From assembly GCA_039545355.1 (NCBI GenBank), contig BCJJ01000001.1, forward strand, positions 990,570-1,054,569: DNA of 64,000 bases, read 5' to 3'. A program made the position numbers and the translations under genes. This document shows, one piece after another, positions 57,081 to 64,000 of the stretch (position 1 is the stretch's first letter; every line of letters begins with the position of its first letter). The notes under the pieces are model-generated. The model did no database searches. It had not been told where the DNA came from and was given only the letters and a program-made list of their open reading frames with translations. This DNA is from Trichosporon coremiiforme. Taxonomy: Eukaryota > Basidiomycota > Tremellomycetes > Trichosporonales > Trichosporonaceae.

Positions 57081-58586
57081 TCAGGCGCGCTTGCTGCGCT
57101 TGACGCGCTTGGGGGGATTGACGGGAGACAGAGCGGAAGTGGGAGGGGGAGAGGAGAAGGGAGGCAGAGGAGCGAGAGGAGCGAGAGGGGCGAGGGAAGC
57201 AGGGTCCGCGCTAGAAGGAAGAGGGTGCAGGGGGCGGCAGGACTTAGGCTGCTTGGCCGACTGCTTAATGGGCTGCTTGGCCAACTGTTGAACGATTTGC
57301 TTGGTGGACTTTTCGACGGCCCCCTCGAGGGAACGCTTGACGGGCTGAGCGATGGTCAGCTTGGCGAGCAGCTTGACGAGCTGCCTGATAGGTCGATCGA
57401 CGGGCTGCCTAGCAGTCTGCGTGACCGGTTGTTCGACAGGTTGCTTGACAGGTTGCTTGGCGGACTGCTTGACAACCTGCTGGGTGGCCAGCTGGGTGAC
57501 GAGGTGATGGGCAGGTTGCTGGATGGCGCCCTGGTTGGCCGGCTGGACGGGGAGGGGTGGCGGCCTGACGGTGCGCCAAGAGTCAAGATAGTGGCCTGCT
57601 ACGGGATTCCGTTGATTCAGCTGGGCGACAGGCTTGACGGCTTGCTGCTGGCGGATGTGCTGCTGGCGGATGCGCTCGAAGACCTTAGACTGTCGGAGGT
57701 TGTAGCTGCGCCAGGGTTCAAGGAGTTCCGACACCCAGTCTCGTTTGTCCTCTTGGGACCAGGGCGGCATTGACCGGCTGGGGTTCCGAGGAGCGGGTAT
57801 GCGAGGTGGAATAGGCTTCGAACGCTTGCGGGCGCTTTGTTCGGTGTCAACCTCGCGCACTCGCTTGCCCAGAAACTTGTCCAGGTACGCGCCGAATTTC
57901 TTCACGTGCTCTCGGGAATAGGTGACGCGCATGCGGTTAGTTGTGCCGGAGGCGGCCAAGGCACAGAGGTACTCCGTCGGGAGAGCGTCGAGTGTCTGTT
58001 TGAGGTGCCCACGGAAGTCGAGGGTATAATGGTCCGCACCGTCCTGGGTGGGTGTGCTCGAACTACCCCCGAGTCTTGTCGGGCGCGAAGTCGCGAGATG
58101 GGGTGAGAGCGGTTTCGCATATCGCCGGGCGGCGCAAGATTGCCCCAGCAAGGAAAAGGAGGAAACGCGGCCACTCACCCATCTTGACGCGCTCCTCGAG
58201 GCAAGCGAGCGCGATGTCCAGCGCCGCATCGCACCCGAAACGCGCCATGAAGGATAGAACGGCCACGGCACGCGCGAACAGCGCTTTCTCCATCCACGTG
58301 CTGTCCAGGCGCTGGTTCTTGACGGTAGACAGGAAGCCGCGCAGTGCCACCGCCGGTTCGTCAAGCTCGATAACCCTGGGACCGCTGCCCACGGCGAGCA
58401 TACCGCCGAATGCGTCACTAGCGTCAGCTGGGCAACTTCAGTCGCAACTTACGACCAGCACTCCAGGTAGATAGATGGGACATGGAAGCACACCTTGTCG
58501 GCGGAAATGAGCTCGAAGTCCCCCACCTGCTAAGACTCGTCCTGCACGGGCTTGGGCGGCTTGGATTTGGACTTCTTGGAAGTCAT
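57081..58586 (-). pseudogene. BTB-like protein relic 2 with Gln/Pro/Lys repeat tail
   Basis: Starts MTSKKSKSKPPKPVQDES followed by an in-frame TAG (58530-58532), then QVGDFELISADKVCFHVPS. A 36-nt intron joins IYLECWS to DAFGGMLAVGSG. Homology runs through ALRGFLSTVKNQRLDSTWME and MARFGCDAALDIALACLEER, then shifts frame at a run of five G (coding strand, about 58079) into DGADHYTLDFRGHLKQ, ALPTEYLCALAASGTTN and a Lys/Arg-rich region. The C-terminal 200 residues carry loose repeats of QPVKQ type and end in a Pro/Ser-rich basic tail. The frame from the shift to the stop at 57081 is long and open (over 300 codons), so the 3' half may still be expressed from another start. Confidence 0.5.
57250..57540 (-). 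repeat. Degenerate 12-bp repeat coding for QPVKQ-like units
   Basis: The tail of BTB-like relic 2 shows repeated KQPVKQPVEQPVTQ, RQPVDRPIRQLV and KQPIKQSAKQP units; on the plus strand this appears as repeated GGCTGCTTGGC or TTGCTTGACAGG words. Confidence 0.65.
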
Positions 58587-59124
58587 AATGCAAGTTGATG
58601 GTGAGTGGGAGTTAGGGGAATGATGGACAGCCGCTGCCAGCTTATATGTGTTGCGCTGGAGATGGAAGAGCTCCGAAAGTGCCGTTGTAAGGGAGATGCG
58701 TTTGTGTGCATCGGCGCGAGCTCGGTGTGGTCAGAGCCACGGTTACGAGCACGCCCTGGAGCGCGAAATGCGTGCAGTAGGTTGGAGTGAGTGGGTCGGT
58801 CCCCGGATATGGCCTCATCTTCCCTGGGTGATGGCGTGTATGAGGAGGGCCGCGGAGTGAAAGGAGACCTATACCCTTGGGCACAGAGCACATCTGCTTG
58901 CATATGTCTGATAAGGCTCTTCACATTCTCAGCCCGAATTCTCAAATTCTCGCACGACGGATACGCGATGCTGGCAGAGAGTTCCTGACACTGTGATCCC
59001 TCTGTAGTTACAGACTCTCTCCGACTGTGGTTACAGACTCTCTCCGACTTAAGAGATACGCTAGGGAGGACCGCGACCATAAGAATTACAACCTGATTAC
59101 ATGGTAGCGCTTCCTGCTTCAGCT

Positions 59125-59902
59125 TCACTCGAGTTCGCCTGCTCTGCGAGTTTCACCAGCCGGATGAGTTATGCTGCCCCGCAGTAAGTAGCCCAGCCGC
59201 CCTTTGTTTTTGCTCCAGTAGAAACAGTTTGTCCAGCCGCCAGCGCCCAAGCGTACTCGGGCGGGAAGGTCTTGAAGACCCGAGTAGGGGATTGCTTGTA
59301 GCAGAAGTATGTCAACGTCGAGCGTCTCAGGACGTCCGGGATCCTGATTTTCGGTGGCAGTGTCCTTGGCAAACGTAGGCACCTTCCACCGCGTCGCCAT
59401 GCTGTAATAATAACTGTAAGGCGCAGTAATGTCTTCCCACGTTTGCAGGCTTTGTTTGAAAGCGTCTGCGCAGTTTTCAGGCTGCCTTAGGCGTGCCTCT
59501 ACGGTGAACAGCAGCAGGGGTGGCACCCGCCCCTCTTTCTTGATGTGCTGTAGGAAGGTGTGCAGTGCCGTAACTGCAGCCGTACTTGTCCAAGGATGCG
59601 GCAAGCTCGATATTTTGCTCGAAGTATTCGAAGTCGTCGATGTTCGTGAAGGTTGGTTTCCCGTTCAGCACAATTTGGAGAAAGTGTCCCGGAGTAGCTG
59701 TGCATGGGCGAGACCACAGGACAACAAGCGGAACCATTCCAGTGCTTGTGTGTGAGGAGGCCGAGGTGACGGATAGTGGGTCGATAAGCGTAGCAAATGT
59801 GTGCTTCGTGATAGTCAGCGCGCCGATGGACATTCCATCAGTGTTCTTCAGGCTCTGAACGTTGTTTGACTCCTGCAGTCCATCAGGCGTCCGCAGAACC
59901 AT
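59125..59902 (-). pseudogene. BTB-like protein relic 3
   Basis: Intronless on the minus strand. The first frame, from the ATG at 59902, reads SIGALTITKHTFATLIDPLS, VPLVVLWSRPCTATPGHFLQ and FTNIDDFEYFEQNIELAASL, reaching DKYGC near 59585. A one-base shift there leads into ALHTFLQHIKKEGRVPPLLL, then ENCADAFKQSLQTWEDITAPY and the C-terminus ending at 59125. Repaired, it would be about 258 residues. The single shift is the only damage seen, so this is the least decayed copy; a sequencing error cannot be excluded for it alone. Confidence 0.5.
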
Positions 59903-60045
59903 GAATTACATAAATTAAAACAATGGTGGTACCGCCGCCACACCTCTCGTCAGCGCACCCAATGTTCTACCAACGACTTCCTGCCCATCTGTCCTTTGAT
60001 TCGCGTGTATAGACCTTCTGTGGTTGTGCAGAAGACGAAAAAGAA

Positions 60046-60134
60046 GCCTCGTATGGGGCTCGAACCCATGACTGTGTGATCAATCGGCTCNTGAGCGTAA
60101 GAGTCACACTATCTACCGACTGATATAACGAGGC
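60046..60134 (-). tRNA. tRNA-Lys (CUU) with intron
   Basis: On the minus strand the 7-bp acceptor stem GCCTCGT pairs with ACGAGGC, the D stem TATC with GATA, the anticodon stem TGTGA with TCACA and the T stem ATGGG with CCCAT around TTCGAGC. The anticodon CTT is at 60101-60099. About 17 extra bases after position 37 form the canonical intron; they include an N at 60091. No CCA is encoded, as expected in eukaryotes. Confidence 0.9.
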
Positions 60135-61531
60135 GAGCGTTTTTAGGCTTCCATGGCATGTTTTTGAGGTAGGCAGACATCAGAGCTTCCCAACGAGCCA
60201 ATTGGAGAGTCGATACCCGCAAAGCCGGGGGAGATCTGTCCGGCCGAAAATGGGTAGTAAGTTCGGACTCTTCGCCGGACCTCGACCTGAGTGGACGATT
60301 AGCGACACAGAGGGCGAGGGCGCGGATGGCGGACATACTCCGGGGGGATACGGCCCACAGAATTGATGCAGAGCAGCCAGAGGGGCATGCGCAGGTGCGA
60401 GAAGGTGCGAGGAAGAGTGACCCTGATGCGAGCAGGAATCGAACTCAGGAACTGCAAGGGCAGTTCTCTCGGAACCAGAATAATCAGCGGAAGTAGATAA
60501 GGCATTCTTCGCATGTCTGCGCAGAAAGCGCGTTTTGCTGGAAGCGCAGAGGGTGGTCAAGAGGGACAGAAGAACGCGCACGTGGGGCCTCCAGGACTCC
60601 GCCCCTCAGATGTGGGCACCGTGCTCGTTACTCTCCGTCGGAAGAAGATCGATAAGGCGACGCCTCAGCGCTCAGAGCCATAAACCCCTTTCGCAGAAGG
60701 AAAGGAACAGGTGCACTTGGCAGATGGCTGTCTCTCCTGCACTTTCGATTGTGCGTAGCACCCGGGGCAGGAGCTCTGCCCTCTGGTGGCCGCTGCCCGA
60801 GTAGTCGTAGAGTTCCGTCGCCGAGCGACTCACCACCGATGTCATGGATCGATCGACGGCGGTCATAGCGGGGGATTGTGCTCAACGGGGGCGTGCAACG
60901 ACTGCACGCACACGCGCACATGCCGTGCGCCCTAGTGAGCACGCTCCGGCCAATGTCCCAACTCGCCGTCCAGCCGTCACTTGATCGTCGCCGGCTGCGG
61001 ATCGTCATTGAGCTTGGCAGGGGAACGGAGTGGCATTCGCCCGCCCCTCGATCGCGCGCTCGGACCACCGTGCGGCGAGTCGGCATCATGTGATGCGCAT
61101 TTGGTCTGGCCAGTCGCCGCAGCTCACGCATAAACGCCTCTGATGTGGTCACGTCACAGTCGGTCGTCAAGACCACACTTGGCCAGTGCACACTGTCGGA
61201 CACGCGGACAGGCACCACCGACTATCACTCGGGCCGCATCGATGTCCAGCCTCGACGTGCTATTCCAGTCTCACATTGCTGTTTCTCTCGCCAAATGCCG
61301 CGTGCTACATGCAAGCTGTCGGAACCGTATCACGCCCCTCGAGACATGCTTACGAATCCCTCAGTGATAACTCTGCGCACTCTGTGATCTCACTTCCCGT
61401 CTCAACAACCTTTCGTGTCGATGTCGGCGAGCTCATAAGGTCTGTCAGTGTCAGCAAGGTTACGACAACACTGCATTTGCTATCTCGTAGCACCACTCTC
61501 CTTACACGCACACTCCTTCAACTTGTAGACA
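60135..61531. promoter_or_regulatory. Upstream region of the multicopper oxidase
   Basis: 1.4 kb with no supported gene. It should contain the promoter of the laccase-like gene. Open frames here show no family likeness. Confidence 0.35.
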
Positions 61532-64000
61532 ATGCTCCCCGCTCGGCTCCTCGCAGTCCTTCTGGGACCGGCGCTCGCCCAGACCGACACTCCACCATCC
61601 CAATCCAACACCGAGGTCACGACGCCAGTTATCAACGGCCCTATCGCCTCCTTCGTCAGCGAGGTCCTGGCTGGACCTACTCTCACACCTTCACCTGCTT
61701 CCCTGGATGCGCCTACCAACGGCTTCACCGGATCCGACTCTGAGGACGGAGACGCAGGCGGCGTCGTCGACGTCACACGTACCGACATTACGACTCCAGT
61801 GACGGCTGGCCCGATCGCGACGTTCGTCAGCAGCGTCCTAGCCGGCGCTCCAACTGGGGTGTCGAGGTCGAACGCTCGCCTCCAGAAGACTATCTCCACT
61901 TCCGCCACCTCCGCGTCCGCCACTGACGCCTCCGCGGGCGCCTCGGGCTCGCCCGCGCCCACGAACGACCCGACCGCCTCTGTCAACGCCTCTGTGCCAG
62001 TCTCCGCCTCCTCCCCGCCGACATTCTCGTACCCGCAGCCACCCCTGCCAAAGGCGACCGTGCGCACGCCCTCTCAGGCGTTCGCCCTCAACAGTTTAAT
62101 CCAGCGCCCGCGCGTGCGGCGCTACACTTTGCGCCTATCGTACGCCGCCGGGTTGCCCGACGGTTTCTTACGCCGTATGTCCGTCATCAACGATCAGTTC
62201 CCCGGTCCCTTGATCCAAGCCACGGTGGGGGACACGCTCGCGATCACAGTTATCAATGACCTGGACACGCCGCAGAGTGTGCACTGGCACGGCATGCGGC
62301 AGGAGGGGACCGGATACTACGACGGTCCGCCCGGCATTACACAGTGTCCCATCGCGCCTGGGAAGAGGTTCACGTACCGCTTCAAAGCAACTAGTTACGG
62401 GACGTACTGGTACCACTCACACTATGGCAACACGCTCGCGGATGGGCTGTACGGCGCTCTGGTCGTCTATTCGCCAAATGATCCAATCAGGCGTTGGCGC
62501 GACTTTGACGCTGAGAAGGTCCTGTTCGTGAGCGACTGGTACGATGATCAGAGTGAGACGATCGTGGCTGGCCTGCACAACCTGACTACCGGATACAGGG
62601 GCCAGCCGTTCGCGACCATGCCAGACTCAGTCTTGATCAACGGGGTGGGACAGACCGACTGCGCCAAGGCACAGGCGGGCGTGAGGTGTACTCGAACTCG
62701 TCCCGCCACAGTCCACGCCCGTCTCGGCTCAAGGTTCAAGCTCCGCCTCATCAACCCTGGCTCTGAGTCTCTGATCAGAGTGAGCGTGGACCAGCACGTC
62801 CTCCAGCTCGTCGAGGTAGACGACACGCCCGTGTGCCCCGTGTATCTGCACGAGGTGTCTCTGGCTGTCGGGCAACGCGTCAGCGTCATTCTGCACTTGA
62901 ACCAGGGCGGGACGCGGGATGCATTCTGGATCCGCGCCCGCGCCGCGGCGGGTTGCATCTTCCGCGGCTTCGAGATGGAGACCCGCGCCGTGCTCCGATA
63001 CACTGACCGGTTTGGACTCACCTGGTCCCGGAGCCCGCCGACCAGCGCCCCGTGGCCCGACAGGGCAGGAACAATCGCGCCCTGCCGCGATATCGACCAG
63101 GAGCACACGATCGTCCCAGTCGAGAAGGAACCCCTCGGCCCTGTCGCTGCCAGAGGACGGCTGGATAGCATGGCCGGCCGATTCGTCGACCCCGTCACCG
63201 GCGCCGACTTTCTCGGATTCGGTATCGGCGCCAACGGCGGACAGCACGTCACCTACACGAACTACATCAGCGATCCCGTGCTCAAGCAGGTGATGGACGG
63301 GCGGCCGCTGAACTCGTCCCACTTCGCCCACCTCACTCTCGCCGGAACGCAGAACCAGACGGCAGACGTCCTCCTGAACCAGCTCGACCGCGCGCTGACA
63401 CACCCGTTCCACCTGCACGGGCGGCCGTTCACGATCCTAGCTCGCGGGGAGGGGAACACGACACTCGAGCAACTCGACAAGGTCGAGATGAACCCTCCCA
63501 ATCCCCTGAGACGGGACACGATCCTCATGCCCAACGGCACGTGGGCGCTGTTGAGGGTGCCACTCGACGATCCAGGCGTCTGGCCGATCCACTGCCACCT
63601 CGGCTGGCACCTTGCGAACGGCAAGCTGGGCGTGGTCGTTGTCCGTCCCGAGGTGGTCAGGGGGTTTGAGCAGCCGAAGGAGTGGCTGGAGCTGTGTATG
63701 GGTGACCCCGACGAGATTGGGCCGGCTCGGCGTGCCCTGGACTCCAACCCCGGGGCCGTCCCTGCGAAGAACTCCACGAACGTCACGGTCACCAAGCTGA
63801 CCGAGCCTAACACCACCACCGGAGCCGAAAACGCCACCACCCCTCCCTCCGCCAACTCCACCTACGCCACAACCTCCGACGCCGAGTCCGTCTCCGACAC
63901 CGACGACACCCCCGTCTTCGCCGAGTTCGAGACACTCTCAGACAGGAGCTACGCCGACTCGGCTGCCGCAGCTTACGGCCATATTCCCGCCGACGCCGCC
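61532..64000 (+). CDS. Secreted multicopper oxidase (laccase-like), 3' truncated by window
   Basis: The frame is open from the ATG at 61532 to the last base (823 codons), with no intron and no stop reached. A signal peptide (MLPARLLAVLLGPALAQT) opens it. Residues 27-50 and 85-107 are two copies of a motif TTPVxxGPIAxFVSxVLAG, followed by a Ser/Thr/Ala-rich linker, before the cupredoxin domains start near residue 195. All four copper motifs are present: VHWHGMRQEG, YWYHSHYG, HPFHLHGR and HCHLGWHL. The residue ten after the L4 Cys, normally Leu, Phe or Met, is Lys. After the core comes an Asn/Thr/Ser-rich tail. Laccases oxidise phenols with O2 and serve in pigment, lignin or stress chemistry. 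The 195-residue N-terminal extension is much longer than in typical laccases. Confidence 0.9.
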   Translation, partial: MLPARLLAVLLGPALAQTDTPPSQSNTEVTTPVINGPIASFVSEVLAGPTLTPSPASLDAPTNGFTGSDSEDGDAGGVVDVTRTDITTPVTAGPIATFVSSVLAGAPTGVSRSNARLQKTISTSATSASATDASAGASGSPAPTNDPTASVNASVPVSASSPPTFSYPQPPLPKATVRTPSQAFALNSLIQRPRVRRYTLRLSYAAGLPDGFLRRMSVINDQFPGPLIQATVGDTLAITVINDLDTPQSVHWHGMRQEGTGYYDGPPGITQCPIAPGKRFTYRFKATSYGTYWYHSHYGNTLADGLYGALVVYSPNDPIRRWRDFDAEKVLFVSDWYDDQSETIVAGLHNLTTGYRGQPFATMPDSVLINGVGQTDCAKAQAGVRCTRTRPATVHARLGSRFKLRLINPGSESLIRVSVDQHVLQLVEVDDTPVCPVYLHEVSLAVGQRVSVILHLNQGGTRDAFWIRARAAAGCIFRGFEMETRAVLRYTDRFGLTWSRSPPTSAPWPDRAGTIAPCRDIDQEHTIVPVEKEPLGPVAARGRLDSMAGRFVDPVTGADFLGFGIGANGGQHVTYTNYISDPVLKQVMDGRPLNSSHFAHLTLAGTQNQTADVLLNQLDRALTHPFHLHGRPFTILARGEGNTTLEQLDKVEMNPPNPLRRDTILMPNGTWALLRVPLDDPGVWPIHCHLGWHLANGKLGVVVVRPEVVRGFEQPKEWLELCMGDPDEIGPARRALDSNPGAVPAKNSTNVTVTKLTEPNTTTGAENATTPPSANSTYATTSDAESVSDTDDTPVFAEFETLSDRSYADSAAAAYGHIPADAA

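Noticed and set aside
60420..60450. tRNA T-arm-like word GAGTTCGATTCC on the minus strand
   Set aside because: The flanks do not pair as a T stem, and no acceptor or anticodon stem could be built.

Overview
The window is nuclear DNA of a filamentous or dimorphic basidiomycete yeast, most like Trichosporonales/Tremellomycetes (Trichosporon, Cutaneotrichosporon, Apiotrichum relatives). The signs are GC-rich, codon-biased genes, dense very short spliceosomal introns (often 34-41 nt, GTGAGT or GTAAGT donors, a CTGAC or CTAAC branch motif almost touching the acceptor AG), a class IV chitin synthase, a dual hybrid histidine kinase of the Cryptococcus Tco2 type, Zn2Cys6 regulators, and small lineage-specific BTB-like and F-box-like families. 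The species assignment is an inference. Exon joins were built by hand from splice signals, frame and family conservation.

Layout. 0-11 kb: class IV chitin synthase (+), MFS DHA1 transporter (-), LURP-one/tubby-like protein (+), APH-like kinase (-), and a small SUMO-interaction-motif protein (+) sharing a short divergent promoter with that kinase. 11-17 kb: a 15-exon importin-11/Kap120 (-) divergent from TRM61, the tRNA m1A58 methyltransferase (+). 17.8-22.5 kb: a 13-exon Zn2Cys6 regulator with a 6-nt microexon. 23-26 kb: a CaMKK/Ssp1/Sak1-type kinase (-) with a 10-nt microexon and a Ser-Pro repeat tail. 27-33 kb: an unknown 3-exon protein (-), a TauD-type dioxygenase (+), an unknown 4-exon protein (+) and a damaged BTB-like gene (-). 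35.8-37.8 kb: AzgA purine permease (-). 40.4-41.9 kb: beta-tubulin (-) carrying 18 ambiguous bases. 43-49 kb: a 1911-residue hybrid histidine kinase (-).

49-60 kb is gene-poor and looks like a pseudogene zone. It holds F-box-like relics, a METTL7-like methyltransferase that is intact, three tandem BTB-like genes that each carry frame damage, and an intron-containing tRNA-Lys(CUU). 61.5-64 kb holds the 5' 823 codons of a secreted multicopper oxidase (laccase-like) that runs off the window.

The housekeeping genes read through cleanly, even over 15 exons or 5.7 kb. One-base frame breaks occur only in the BTB/F-box families, which argues for real decay rather than a poor assembly. All 20 N bases inside coding sequence lie at third codon positions and the remaining one lies in the tRNA intron, so they probably mark real sequence variation. 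The genes do not form an evident metabolic cluster. Cell-wall, transport, signalling and housekeeping functions are mixed.
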